Positions 1 to 10,281 of a DNA stretch of 64,000 nt are shown here, in pieces. Position 1 is the first letter of the stretch, and the number at the start of each line of letters is the position of its first letter. The stretch lies in assembly GCF_900102535.1 (NCBI RefSeq), contig NZ_FNBP01000001.1, positions 62,001-126,000 on the forward strand. Reading direction: 5' to 3'. Origin of the DNA: Sulfitobacter delicatus. GTDB lineage: Bacteria > Pseudomonadota > Alphaproteobacteria > Rhodobacterales > Rhodobacteraceae. Made by a program: the position numbers and the translations under genes. Below the pieces are notes generated by a model. It saw only the letters and a program-made list of their open reading frames with translations. It was not told the DNA's origin and ran no database searches.

Positions 1-518
1 GTGACCCGTCCGGGATTGCCGACAACAATGCTATAGGGCGGCACCCTGCCGCCAACGACTGCGCCGGCCCCGATGATCACACCGTCGCCGATCTCCGCCC
101 CCGGTAGAATACGCGTCCCCTGCCCGATCCAGACGTCATTCCCGACAATCGTATCCGCACCCGGTTTTGGCAGTGAAGGCCGCCCTGTCCGGTCACCGCC
201 GCCAAATACTGCAAAGGGAAAGCTGCTGATTCCGTCGTGCCGGTGATTGGCCGAGGCCGTGATGAATTGGGTCCCATCTGCGATCTGACAGAACTTGCCG
301 ATGATTAAGCACTCTGGGCTGAAGTCGAAAAGATAAGGCGCCAGCCGCGCGGCCCAATCTTTGGGCGGGTCAAAGGCGCTGGCGTAGCTATAGGCGCCGA
401 CCGAAATGCGCGGATGGTCCAGCACAGCGGAGAGAAAGACTGTGCCGAGGTGCGGGCTCCCGTCAGGGAGCGTAATAGGAAAGCGAGTGTTGGGAGCGGG
501 AAAGTTGGATACGGGCAT
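1..518 (-). CDS. CatB/Vat-like hexapeptide O-acetyltransferase (partial, runs off window start)
   Basis: The minus strand reads open for 172 codons from ATG at 518 to the window edge, so the C-terminus is missing. Seen: a SANHRHDG segment matching the catalytic-histidine region of xenobiotic acetyltransferases, followed by left-handed beta-helix hexapeptide repeats (VGNDVWIGQGTRI, IGDGVIIGAGAVV) and the family-typical IVVGNPGR. Family knowledge: these trimeric enzymes move acetyl from acetyl-CoA to a hydroxyl group, such as chloramphenicol or streptogramin A. The real substrate cannot be read from sequence; a sugar or a non-antibiotic substrate is equally possible. Confidence 0.85.
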   Translation of the reverse strand, partial: MPVSNFPAPNTRFPITLPDGSPHLGTVFLSAVLDHPRISVGAYSYASAFDPPKDWAARLAPYLFDFSPECLIIGKFCQIADGTQFITASANHRHDGISSFPFAVFGGGDRTGRPSLPKPGADTIVGNDVWIGQGTRILPGAEIGDGVIIGAGAVVGGRVPPYSIVVGNPGRV

Positions 519-730
519 GAATGCCTCCGGAAGCTGATGTTGCGTTACTCACTTCACGGCGCTGTTCATCGGACCCTCTCCTATTGTTTCGGTACTTTAT
601 CATTAGTCTCCCACTGGCACCAGAGATACAACCTTTGCGGGAAGGCACATCGGGCGCTAAGGTAAACAAAACAATAATTTCACGGCGGGTCATCTGACCA
701 TTTTATTGAGCAGTTAGTTACAGGTTTTAC

Positions 731-1633
731 ATGACGATTTCGCGCAGTCTTTCATCGCGCGTGCAGGCCATTGGTCTGACCCGCTAGTCCTATCCTGCCG
801 CCGGAACTGGGTTCCGCAAGAACGGTGATGACGTCGGCGACTTGCGCGCGCGTCTCTACGCACCACACCGGCTCGACCACCGTCTTTTTCTGCTGGAGAA
901 CGTGCTGCTGCCCGGCCTCAAGCGACAAAGTGATCCAGACTTCACCCATCTGTTTTTGATGGGGGATCAGCTTCCGGACCCATGGCGCAGCCGTGTGCTT
1001 GACCTGCTCGCTAAGATTCCGCAAATCATTCCGATCTTTGCCCCTGAGGGGCGCAGGCTCAACGACGTCTGCCGCGAAGCGATCCACGACCATACCGCAG
1101 CCGACTGCGAGGTGACCGCACAATACCGGCTCGACGATGACGATCGTCTGGCGGCCAGCTTCATCGGCGAGAGCAGACGGCTCTTTGGCACATTCGAACC
1201 GCTCTACGAAACCCAAGGTCACTTCGGGCTCGACTTCAACCGCGGCTTCATCCTGCAAACCACAGCCCAAGACCTGACAATGCGCCCTGTCAGCATGCGC
1301 TTCTGGGCGCCGGGGATGGTGGTCTTTCAGCGCCGCGGTGCGAAGCGCACCGCTTTGGACTACAACCACCTGAAACTATGGCGCTACATGCCGACGATGA
1401 CATGGCGGGAAGAGCCGATGCTCATCCGCGGAGCGCACCATGACAATGACAGCCACCTGTCGAGCTTTGGCCGCCGCGCCCGCGGTTTTGTCTTTGATCC
1501 GCCCAACCCGCGGCGGTATTTCAAAAAGAACTTCGGCGTGAACCTCAACCGAATGCAGCGGGTCTGGGACGCCCAAAAAGCGTATTTTCTACAGGATGCG
1601 CCGCCAGAGGTTCGTCAACTGAAGGCCGGCTAA
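731..1633 (+). pseudogene. Putative rhamnosyltransferase-like glycosyltransferase, interrupted by an in-frame TAG
   Basis: Codons from ATG 731 (or GTG 761) read VQAIGLTR, then TAG at 785-787, then SYPAAG and on through the rest of the protein. The stop falls where I recall the family (PF11316-type putative rhamnosyltransferases) having Phe in its opening Q-IGL-RFSYP motif. After the stop the frame is open to 1633, with an acidic DDDDR metal/nucleotide-sugar motif and a normal-looking C-terminus, so the damage appears to be one nonsense codon. Reinitiation at TTG 842 would give 263 residues without the N-terminal beta strand. It may be a recent pseudogene or a sequencing error. Expected role: cytoplasmic glycosyl transfer to an envelope polysaccharide. 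Confidence 0.7.
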
Positions 1634-1667
1634 GCCAACCCGCTTTCAAAGGTCTTCACACAACGCA

Positions 1668-1700
1668 AAAGGCCGCAGCAAAAGCTGCGGCCTTTCGTTT
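1668..1700. terminator. Bidirectional intrinsic terminator between the convergent glycosyltransferase gene and tuf
   Basis: A 12-bp perfect stem (AAAGGCCGCAGC / GCTGCGGCCTTT) with an AAAA loop lies between the two convergent genes. A-rich and T-rich flanks occur on both sides, so it can serve both strands. Confidence 0.85.
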
Positions 1701-1735
1701 GTCTTATCGTTCGGGCCCGAAGGCCCGCCCCATAA

Positions 1736-2911
<1,176 letters not shown>

Positions 2912-3062
2912 GGTGGCGCCCTTTTAATTGAGGGGCCCCAACGGGGACCCGAACCCTATCTGGCGGGCGATGTATTGGGTCTGGCAGGTAAAATCAAGCG
3001 GGACTTGCACCTTATGCCCTTTTAAAGCGCAAGACGGCGCGTCCTGGGGCCGGTTCGGTCGG

Positions 3063-3641
3063 TTACTTGTCTTCCGGTCCCGCGGCTGATGCTGTCGCCA
3101 CCCCACCATTGAACCAACCCTGCTCACGGTTTTGCTTCACAAGGTAGTTCTCAATCGCCTTGGCGGCGTTCTGGCTAAGGTTCTTGAGCTGCTCATCCGC
3201 GGATTTGGTATAGCCTGAGCCGACAACCGGCCCTTGGTCAAAGGATTCAAAGACGGTGATCTGATGCGGCTCGGCGTTCAGCTTCTTGTTCTTTGCATCA
3301 TCCCAAACCGTCAGATTCAGGATCAGGATGGACTTCGGCGCAAAGACCAGCGGGATGCCGGGCTGGGCCAGCACATAGCCCTCGACGCTGATGCCGAAGT
3401 GATAAAAGCGCTCCCCGTCATAGCGATCAAACCGCTCCGCCGTTGCGGCCTGAACGGCGGCGGCCAGTTCGTCCTTGCTGACTTCACGGCTCAGCGGACC
3501 TTTCTGAGCCTTGGGCGCCACGACGATATTGTGATGCAGGTTAAAGTCCCCCAGCGGTGTCGGCGCATCGCCCAAATCGGACGCGCCGTTACAGGCGGCC
3601 AAAGTCGCAACAGTCATCAGCACGGCAAGAACTCGGATCAT
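3063..3641 (-). CDS. Predicted outer-membrane lipoprotein, unknown function
   Basis: The start at 3641 is preferred because GAGGG lies about 8 bases upstream and the protein then begins with a signal peptide ending in a lipobox (TLAAC); an upstream in-frame start would bury this signal. The mature protein (192 residues in total) has a mixed alpha/beta character and ends in a hydrophilic tail. I do not recognise a catalytic motif. It is transcribed away from the P450 gene, with 125 bp between the two starts, and lies upstream of tuf on the same strand. The lipoprotein call is firm; the function is unknown. Confidence 0.8.
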   Translation of the reverse strand: MIRVLAVLMTVATLAACNGASDLGDAPTPLGDFNLHHNIVVAPKAQKGPLSREVSKDELAAAVQAATAERFDRYDGERFYHFGISVEGYVLAQPGIPLVFAPKSILILNLTVWDDAKNKKLNAEPHQITVFESFDQGPVVGSGYTKSADEQLKNLSQNAAKAIENYLVKQNREQGWFNGGVATASAAGPEDK

Positions 3642-3766
3642 CGGCACATCCCTCGGGGCGTTAATATCTTGAAAGGGGTAGCCGATGGCCGGGGGCGGCG
3701 CAATCATTTGCCGCAGTTGCATGGTTAGGGGGCTGCGCTATCTTAGCGGGGAATGAGGACAGCATC

Positions 3767-5125
3767 ATGACCGAGCCAGCCCCCCTCCCCGTCCGCGTGC
3801 CGCTTGTGACCGAACCTGTCGGCCTGTGGGGCAGCCTGCAAATGGCGCGGCGCAATGTGCTGAGCATCATTCCCAAGATCGCCACCACCCAGCCGATGGT
3901 TTCAGGCAAGACGGGAAAGCGCTGGCATATGGTGATGGACCCCGGCGCGATTCGTCAAATCTTGCTCGACCGGTTGGATGACTATCCGAAATCACTGGTG
4001 ACCAAGAACCTGCTGCGCCCCGCCATCGGAGAATCGCTCTTCATTGCCGAAGGCGCCCATTGGCGCTGGCAACGCCGCGCCGCCGCGCCAGTGTTTTCGC
4101 AGCGCAACGTGCGCAATCTATCCCCGGTGATGACTACCGCCGCCAGCCGAGCCGCCGACCGCATTGCCGAAGCCGGGCCACGCGCCGTGAACATGCTGGA
4201 TGAGATGGTTACCACCACCTTTGACGTGATCGGTGACGTCACCTTCTCCGGCGACGGCACTTTTGACCGCGACAAGGTGCACGGGGCGATTGACGACTAT
4301 ATCGCCGAGGCGGGCAAGATCAGCCTGTTCGACATTCTGGGCTTTCCCGACTGGCTGCCCCGCCCGGGGCGGATCATGTCGGGCCAAGCGCTGAAGCAGA
4401 TGAAGGCCATGGCCGACAGCGCGATTGAAGCCCGCGTCGCCCGCGGCCACGAGGGCACGCCCGATCTGCTGGACCTGCTGCTCGACGGTGTGGACCCAAA
4501 GACCAAACGTCAGATGAACACCGGCGAACTGCGCGACAATCTGTTGACCTTCATCGTCGCGGGGCATGAGACCACGGCGCTGACGCTGGCGTGGTCGATG
4601 TATCTGATGGGGTTCGACCAAGACATGCAGGCCCGCGCCCGCGCTGAGGTGCAGTCCGTGCTGGGTGACCGGCCCTGCACTGGGGACGACGTCGACAACC
4701 TGCCGCTGGTGCGGATGATCGTGGACGAGGCGCTGCGGCTCTACCCCGCCGCCGGGATCATCTCGCGCACGGCTTTGAAGAAAGACAGCCTTTGTGACCG
4801 CGAAATTCTGCCCGGTGATACGGTGATGATCCCGATCTACGCGCTTGGCCGCAGCGAACTCCTGTGGGACAACCCCGACGCCTTCCGGCCCGAGCGTTTC
4901 TCCGACCGCAAGGCGATTGACCGCTACGCCTATCTGCCCTTTGGCGACGGGCCACGCATCTGCATCGGGGCGAGTTTTGCGCTGCAAGAGGCGGTGATCA
5001 TCCTCGCGACGCTCTTGGGCCGGTTCAAATTCACCCCGGTGCCGGGGAAAGACCCTGAGCCGGTGATGATCCTCACCCTTCGCCCCGAAGGTGGCGTCTG
5101 GATGACGGCCGAGCCACTTAGCTGA
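3767..5125 (+). CDS. Cytochrome P450
   Basis: This 452-residue soluble P450 shows all family landmarks: I-helix AGHETT (265-270) for oxygen activation, K-helix ExxR (E321, R324), and the heme-thiolate loop FGDGPRICIG with ligand Cys399. There is no N-terminal membrane anchor, as usual for bacteria. No ferredoxin or reductase gene is adjacent, so electrons must come from elsewhere in the cell. It is convergent with parC. The substrate is not predictable; a hydrophobic small molecule such as a fatty acid or terpenoid is a general expectation only. Confidence 0.95.
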   Translation: MTEPAPLPVRVPLVTEPVGLWGSLQMARRNVLSIIPKIATTQPMVSGKTGKRWHMVMDPGAIRQILLDRLDDYPKSLVTKNLLRPAIGESLFIAEGAHWRWQRRAAAPVFSQRNVRNLSPVMTTAASRAADRIAEAGPRAVNMLDEMVTTTFDVIGDVTFSGDGTFDRDKVHGAIDDYIAEAGKISLFDILGFPDWLPRPGRIMSGQALKQMKAMADSAIEARVARGHEGTPDLLDLLLDGVDPKTKRQMNTGELRDNLLTFIVAGHETTALTLAWSMYLMGFDQDMQARARAEVQSVLGDRPCTGDDVDNLPLVRMIVDEALRLYPAAGIISRTALKKDSLCDREILPGDTVMIPIYALGRSELLWDNPDAFRPERFSDRKAIDRYAYLPFGDGPRICIGASFALQEAVIILATLLGRFKFTPVPGKDPEPVMILTLRPEGGVWMTAEPLS

Positions 5126-5152
5126 CCCCGCCGCAAAGCGGGGCCGCTGGGA

Positions 5153-7594
5153 TCAGTTGAACTTGTTGTCGCGCGGGAAGCCGCGCGGTGCCATGCGGCC
5201 CGAACTGGCGCGCTTGCCGGTCCATTCGGCCAGATCGACCTCGGTGCGCGTTCGGCCCGCCGGGTCCTGCCAGCTTAGGCCCGCTTCACGCGTAAAGGTG
5301 GTGGCATCCGAAAGCCCGCCGTCCTTGTACTTTTGCAGACGCACGCCCTTGCCCCGGCCCATCTCGGGCAGTTCATCAAGGCCAAAGACCAGCACCTTGC
5401 GGTTCTCGCCGACGGTCGCGACGCTGTCGCCCGACACCGCATGACAAACCAGCGCGGTCACGCCTTCGCCGCGCACGTTCAGCACCTGTTTACCGCTGCG
5501 GGTCTGGGCCACGACCTCGTCCTCGGGCACGACAAAACCATCGCCCGCCGAGGAAGCCACCAGCAACTTGCGCCCCGGTTGGTGGATAAAGAGCGAGACG
5601 ATCTGCACCTCATTAGGGAGATCGACCATCAGCCGCAGCGGCTCGCCCATGCCGCGTCCGCCAGGCAGATTGGCGGCGGAGACGGTGTAGAACCGCCCGT
5701 TCGAGCCAAAGACCAACAAGCGGTCCGTGGTCTCGGCATGGAAGATGAAACGCGGGCCGTCGCCGTCTTTGAACTTCAATTCGCGGTTCAGATCGATATG
5801 GCCGGTCATGGCGCGGATCCAGCCCATCTGGCTACAGACCACGGTGATTGGCTCACGGTCGATCATCGCCTCAATCGGCACGTCTTCAACCTCGCCTGCG
5901 GTCTCGAAGGTGCTGAGACGCTGGCCGCGTTTCACCCCGTCAATGACCCAATCTTTGCCGAATTGCTTTTTCGTGGCGCGCAGCTGGTCGGCAATGGTGG
6001 TCCATTGCAACTCTTCGTTCTCGAGCAAGTCCTCAAGACCCGCGCGTTCCGACATCAGCGCATCGCGCTCGCGCACCAGCGCATCTTCTTCCAAGCGCCG
6101 CAAAGACCGCAGACGCATGTTGAGGATCGCTTCGGCCTGCACATCCGACAGTCCATTCTCGCGGCCCGCATAGCTGTGCGGCACGGCGCGGGTGTCCCCG
6201 CTCTCGGCCAGCACGCCCGTCGCCTGCGCCTCGGCATCCGCGATCACCGCGAGTTTGGAGACATCGACACCGGCCAGCGGCGAGACATAGGCGCTCTCAT
6301 CCATGGCACGGCTCAGCGTGTCTTGGTGCACCCGGCTCCAGTCCTCATACATCAAGGCGGCCTTGGGGTCGTCGTCATAACGGATGATCTCGATCACGCG
6401 GTCGAGGTTCAAAAACGCCGTGATCAGGCCCTGCAAGACTTCGAGCCGGTGGTCGATCTTGTCCATCCGGTGCCGCGAACGGCGTTGCAGCACCTCGCGC
6501 CGGTGGTCGAGGAAGGCGCGCAGCACTTCTTTCAGCGAGCAGACCTTGGGCGTCTGCCCGTCGATCAACACGTTCATGTTGAGCGAGAACCGCACCTCCA
6601 GATCAGAGTTGCGGAACAGCATGCCCATCAACACCGCCGGATCGACGTTCTTCGAGCGCGGCTCAATGATCATGCGGATGTCTTCGGCGGACTCGTCACG
6701 CACATCAGCGAGAATCGGGATCTTCTTGGTTTGGATCAGCTCCGCGATCTTTTCGATCAGCTTGGACTTCTGAACCTGATAGGGAATTTCGGTGACAACG
6801 ATCTGCCACGCGCCCCGACCGAGGTCTTCGACCTCCCAGCGGCAGCGCAGGCGGAAGGAGCCACGGCCTGTGCGGTAGGCGTTCGCGATGTTCTCCGCCG
6901 GTTCAACAATCACCCCGCCAGTGGGGAAATCGGGACCGGGCACATATTTCAAGAGCGTCTCGTCGCGGGCGTCGGGCGTCTTGATCAAATGGATACAGGC
7001 GTCGCACAGTTCGGCAATGTTATGCGGCGGGATGTTGGTGGCCATGCCCACAGCGATCCCCGAGGAGCCATTGGCCAGCAGATTCGGAAACTGCGCGGGC
7101 AGCACCACAGGTTCGGTCAGCGTCCCGTCATAGTTCTCGCGGTAATCAACGGCGTTCTCGTTCAGCCCTTCGAGCATCGCTTCAGCAACGGCTGTCATTC
7201 GCGCTTCGGTATAACGCGAGGCGGCGGGGTTATCGCCGTCGATGTTGCCGAAGTTACCCTGCCCGTCGACCAGCGGATAGCGCACGTTAAAGTCCTGTGC
7301 CAAACGCGCCATCGCATCGTAAATCGCGGCGTCGCCATGGGGGTGATAGTTACCCATCACGTCGCCCGAAATCTTGGCCGATTTACGAAAACCCCCGGTG
7401 GAGGACAGCTTCAACTCGCGCATCGCATATAGGATGCGGCGATGCACCGGTTTCAGCCCGTCGCGGGCGTCCGGCAGCGCACGGTGCATAATCGTCGACA
7501 GCGCATAGGTCAGGTAGCGCTCCCCCAACGCACGGCGCAGCGGCTCGGACAGATCATTCGGGTCGAGTTCAGGGGGAGTGGTTACGTCAGACAT
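5153..7594 (-). CDS. parC: DNA topoisomerase IV subunit A
   Basis: This 813-residue type IIA topoisomerase subunit has the winged-helix core with active-site tyrosine in AASRYTEARM (Tyr128), which forms the covalent DNA link. The C-terminus is a beta-pinwheel without the QRRGGKG box expected of GyrA, which with the family-typical N-terminus supports ParC. It decatenates daughter chromosomes together with ParE, which is not in this window. Start 7594 (MSDV) is chosen over an upstream in-frame start because it matches the usual N-terminus. The position of E. coli ParC Ser80 is Ala89 here, in HPHGDAAIYDA. Confidence 0.96.
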   Translation of the reverse strand: MSDVTTPPELDPNDLSEPLRRALGERYLTYALSTIMHRALPDARDGLKPVHRRILYAMRELKLSSTGGFRKSAKISGDVMGNYHPHGDAAIYDAMARLAQDFNVRYPLVDGQGNFGNIDGDNPAASRYTEARMTAVAEAMLEGLNENAVDYRENYDGTLTEPVVLPAQFPNLLANGSSGIAVGMATNIPPHNIAELCDACIHLIKTPDARDETLLKYVPGPDFPTGGVIVEPAENIANAYRTGRGSFRLRCRWEVEDLGRGAWQIVVTEIPYQVQKSKLIEKIAELIQTKKIPILADVRDESAEDIRMIIEPRSKNVDPAVLMGMLFRNSDLEVRFSLNMNVLIDGQTPKVCSLKEVLRAFLDHRREVLQRRSRHRMDKIDHRLEVLQGLITAFLNLDRVIEIIRYDDDPKAALMYEDWSRVHQDTLSRAMDESAYVSPLAGVDVSKLAVIADAEAQATGVLAESGDTRAVPHSYAGRENGLSDVQAEAILNMRLRSLRRLEEDALVRERDALMSERAGLEDLLENEELQWTTIADQLRATKKQFGKDWVIDGVKRGQRLSTFETAGEVEDVPIEAMIDREPITVVCSQMGWIRAMTGHIDLNRELKFKDGDGPRFIFHAETTDRLLVFGSNGRFYTVSAANLPGGRGMGEPLRLMVDLPNEVQIVSLFIHQPGRKLLVASSAGDGFVVPEDEVVAQTRSGKQVLNVRGEGVTALVCHAVSGDSVATVGENRKVLVFGLDELPEMGRGKGVRLQKYKDGGLSDATTFTREAGLSWQDPAGRTRTEVDLAEWTGKRASSGRMAPRGFPRDNKFN

Positions 7595-7805
7595 GACGGT
7601 TCTTTTAGCTAAGCCCCCGCATACGAGCAAGCGTCAGATTGTTTCCTCCCCCATTCAGATTCCCCGCTGACCATCTGTCAAGGGACGCCCAGGTTGAAAA
7701 ATTAACCGTCCGCGAATTTTTGCCAAAAGGTTTTGAACCATCGGCGTAGCTTTGCGTTGGGTCGGTGAGAAAACAGTGATGTTCACAGTATTGGGGTATG
7801 GCGCA

Positions 7806-8552
7806 ATGAAACGGTTCATTTTTCTGACTTTCGGCTTCATGGGCTGGGCTTTCTACGAGATGAGCGGCGGCGCCGATTTTGAACCTGCAAGCCAGCGCAT
7901 GGCACGGTTGCAAGATGCAGAGACCACGTCCGTTACCGAAGCCTCCACGGAGGCGGGCAAGATTGTCACTGCAGCCGCGGAGAACGCGGCGCGCGACCTA
8001 AAACGCGCCGAACAGCGTGAGAAGGTCTTTGCCGCAAGCAACAAATCCAAACCGCGTGAAGCGACCCGTGTTGCCTTGAACCTCACCACATTGAGTGACC
8101 TGCCCCGGGCGAGCGATATGGCGATGGTTGAGCAAGCGGTCGCCAAGACCCCTGTCCCAAAGGCAACTGAAACCCGTTCGATCAGTGATACCGGCGCGAA
8201 GGTTATCAAAGCATCGGCACCAATGCCGCAAAACGCTGGCTACACCGTGTCTTCCAGCAACACACCAGCGATCATCCCAAGCCTGATCGCCCCGAACGAC
8301 ACCGCTGTGGCGAAGTCTGAGAGCACCACGGTCACCCAAATCAGCACCACACAAGCCGACATCCGCACGGTGAGCGGCAACCGCGTAAACGTGCGCCGCG
8401 GTCCGGGCACCAACTTTGGCATCGTGGGCAAACTTGGCGCTGGTGATGCCGTGAAAATTATTGAAGACAATGGTGACGGTTGGGTCCGCCTCCGCTCGGT
8501 TGATGGTAAGGAAATGGGCTGGATGGCCGAATTCCTGCTGAGCTCCAGCTAA
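7806..8552 (+). CDS. SH3b-domain protein with N-terminal membrane anchor
   Basis: ATG 7806 gives 248 residues: a short hydrophobic N-terminus (FIFLTFGFMGWAF) acting as signal or anchor, a long Ala/Thr/Ser/Lys-rich low-complexity middle, and a C-terminal bacterial SH3 domain (about 185-248) with the hallmark VNVRRGPGTNF and GWMAEFLL segments. Bacterial SH3 domains commonly bind cell-wall peptides, so a periplasmic, wall-associated role is likely. No catalytic domain is visible. It is followed by an intrinsic terminator. Confidence 0.85.
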   Translation: MKRFIFLTFGFMGWAFYEMSGGADFEPASQRMARLQDAETTSVTEASTEAGKIVTAAAENAARDLKRAEQREKVFAASNKSKPREATRVALNLTTLSDLPRASDMAMVEQAVAKTPVPKATETRSISDTGAKVIKASAPMPQNAGYTVSSSNTPAIIPSLIAPNDTAVAKSESTTVTQISTTQADIRTVSGNRVNVRRGPGTNFGIVGKLGAGDAVKIIEDNGDGWVRLRSVDGKEMGWMAEFLLSSS

Positions 8553-8580
8553 CTTGCCAATTCAACCACATCACGCGATG

Positions 8581-8608
8581 AAGGGCCTTTCATTCGAAAG
8601 GCCCTTTT
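8581..8608 (+). terminator. Intrinsic terminator ending one base before the next start codon
   Basis: An 11-bp perfect stem (AAGGGCCTTTC / GAAAGGCCCTT) with an ATTC loop is followed by TTTT. The next gene begins at ATG 8610, so the 3' stem arm occupies the place of that gene's ribosome-binding site. Confidence 0.85.
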
Positions 8609-8609
8609 G

Positions 8610-9443
8610 ATGTCCGCCAAACGTTCGATCCTGATTACCGGTTGCTCCAGCGGGATCGGCTATGCGGCCGCGCATGGGATGCGAGCCCGCGGCTGGCAGG
8701 TCTTTGCCGCCTGCCGCCAACAAGAGGATTGCGACCGGCTGGCCGTCGAGGGCTTTGACGCACCGCGGCTGGATTATACCGATGAGGCCAGCATCCAATC
8801 GGCACTGGCGCATGTACTGGAACAGACCGGCGGTCGTCTCGATGCCCTGTTCAACAATGGCGCACATGCCACGCCGGGACTGGTCGAAGACCTCCCCACC
8901 GAAGCATTACGCGAAATTTTCGAAGCCAATTTCTTTGGGTGGCACAGCCTTACCCGCGCTGTGATCCCGGTGATGCGCGCTCAGGGGCACGGGCGGATCG
9001 TACAGTGCTCATCGGTGCTTGGCATGGTCGCTATGCCGTGGCGCGGGGCGTATAACTCGACGAAATTCGCCCTCGAAGGGCTGACAGACACGCTGCGACT
9101 GGAGATGCGCGGTACAGGGATCGAGTTGATCTTGATTGAGCCCGGCCCTGTCACCTCCAAACTCCGCACAAAGGCGATTCCGCGCTTTGAGCGCTGGATC
9201 GATTGGAAGAACAGCCCGCGTGCGGAAGAGTATGAATCCACCATGCGGCCACGGCTTTACGACGACAGCGGCAAGAAAGACCGTTTCGAGCTGCCGCCTG
9301 AAGCGGTGGTCGAGAAGCTCGCCCATGCAGTCGAATCCCCGCGCCCCCGTCCGCGTTATTTCGTCACAACCCCGACCCATATTGCAGGGGTTTTACGGCG
9401 TATCCTGCCGACGCGAGCGCTGGATTGGGTTACCAGCCGCTGA
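8610..9443 (+). CDS. SDR-family oxidoreductase
   Basis: This 277-residue classical short-chain dehydrogenase has the cofactor motif TGCSSGIG at 10-17, NNGAH in place of the usual NNAG, a catalytic serine region (QCSSVLG), and an intact YxxxK pair in GAYNSTKFALEG. The C-terminus is longer than minimal SDRs and resembles membrane-associated retinol/steroid-type SDRs. It probably uses NAD(P)H on an alcohol or ketone; the substrate is unknown. The start is ATG 8610; a TTG at 8607 is also in frame. The ribosome-binding site is poor and sits inside the preceding hairpin. Confidence 0.92.
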   Translation: MSAKRSILITGCSSGIGYAAAHGMRARGWQVFAACRQQEDCDRLAVEGFDAPRLDYTDEASIQSALAHVLEQTGGRLDALFNNGAHATPGLVEDLPTEALREIFEANFFGWHSLTRAVIPVMRAQGHGRIVQCSSVLGMVAMPWRGAYNSTKFALEGLTDTLRLEMRGTGIELILIEPGPVTSKLRTKAIPRFERWIDWKNSPRAEEYESTMRPRLYDDSGKKDRFELPPEAVVEKLAHAVESPRPRPRYFVTTPTHIAGVLRRILPTRALDWVTSR

Positions 9444-9500
9444 TTTTGGTTGCGCGAGTGACCCGCGCCGCTACATCTCGGGGCAACGAAAGGACAGCCC

Positions 9501-9707
9501 ATGCCAAATGATCCGTTTTTCGTGATCGTCCTGCTTTCTGTCGTGGCGGTTGCCGTCGTGCTCCTGATGGGGCTGGGCGGTTTTGCCACCGGCGGCAAGT
9601 TCAACAAGCGCAACGCCAACAAGCTGATGCGCTGGCGGATCATCGCCCAGTTCATCGCCGTACTGCTGATCCTGGCCTATGTATACTTCCGAGGGGGAAC
9701 GATCTGA
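9501..9707 (+). CDS. HIG1-type twin-transmembrane small protein
   Basis: This 68-residue protein has two hydrophobic helices (about 6-27 and 46-63) joined by a positively charged GKFNKRNANKLMRWR loop. That arrangement matches HIG1-domain proteins, which in alphaproteobacteria and mitochondria associate with respiratory complexes. AAAGGA lies upstream of the start. Its stop overlaps the next start (ATGA at 9707), so it is probably translationally coupled to the adenosyltransferase. Confidence 0.8.
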   Translation: MPNDPFFVIVLLSVVAVAVVLLMGLGGFATGGKFNKRNANKLMRWRIIAQFIAVLLILAYVYFRGGTI

Positions 9708-10279
9708 TGGTGGTCTTGAACAAGATTTACACCCGCACTGGCGACAAGGGCACGACAGCACTTGGCAATGGCGAGCGTGTTGCGAAACACGACGCGCGGG
9801 TCGAGGCCTATGGCACATCGGACGAGTTGAACTGCTTTGTCGGCGTGGCGCGGTTGGAAGCTACCAGTGCCACTGACGAAGCCCTCGCCCGCATCCAAAA
9901 CGATCTGTTTGATCTCGGGGCAGACCTTTGCCGCCCCGATATGGCCGCAGATAAGGATGCCGAATACCCGCCTCTGCGCGTCACCCAAGAGCAAGTCGAC
10001 CGGCTGGAACGAGAGATAGACGTGATGAATTCCGAATTGGAGCCGCTGCGCAGCTTTATCCTGCCGGGCGGTCGCGCGTTGGCGGCGCATTTGCATGTTT
10101 GCCGCACCGTGGCACGCCGCGCAGAACGTCTGGCGGTACTGCTTTCAGAGCAGACCGAGATCAACGCTGCCACGGTCACCTACCTCAACCGACTGAGCGA
10201 TTGGTTCTTTGTCGCCGCGCGCATGGCGAACAACAGCGGCAAGGAAGACGTGCTCTGGGTGCCCGGGGCGAACCGTTAA
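9707..10279 (+). CDS. PduO-type cob(I)alamin adenosyltransferase
   Basis: This 190-residue protein starts with the PduO/MMAB signature KIYTRTGDKGTTALGNG, followed by KHDARVEAYGTSDELN, which form the ATP site, and ends in the conserved helical core (LPGGRALAAHLHVCRT, YLNRLSDWFFVAARM). It transfers the adenosyl group of ATP to reduced cobalamin, making coenzyme B12 for mutases. It overlaps the HIG1 gene by one base. bluB at 36.1 kb adds a second B12 gene in this window. No cobalamin riboswitch is visible upstream. Confidence 0.94.
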   Translation: MVVLNKIYTRTGDKGTTALGNGERVAKHDARVEAYGTSDELNCFVGVARLEATSATDEALARIQNDLFDLGADLCRPDMAADKDAEYPPLRVTQEQVDRLEREIDVMNSELEPLRSFILPGGRALAAHLHVCRTVARRAERLAVLLSEQTEINAATVTYLNRLSDWFFVAARMANNSGKEDVLWVPGANR

Positions 10280-10281
10280 AA

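Noticed and set aside
5126-5143. CCCCGC / GCGGGG hairpin between the P450 gene and parC
   Set aside because: Only a 6-bp stem and no T run on either strand; not enough to call a terminator.
5333-7432. 699-codon open frame opposite parC
   Set aside because: Antisense shadow; composition (His/Gln/Arg-rich) typical of reversed GC-rich codons, no domain.
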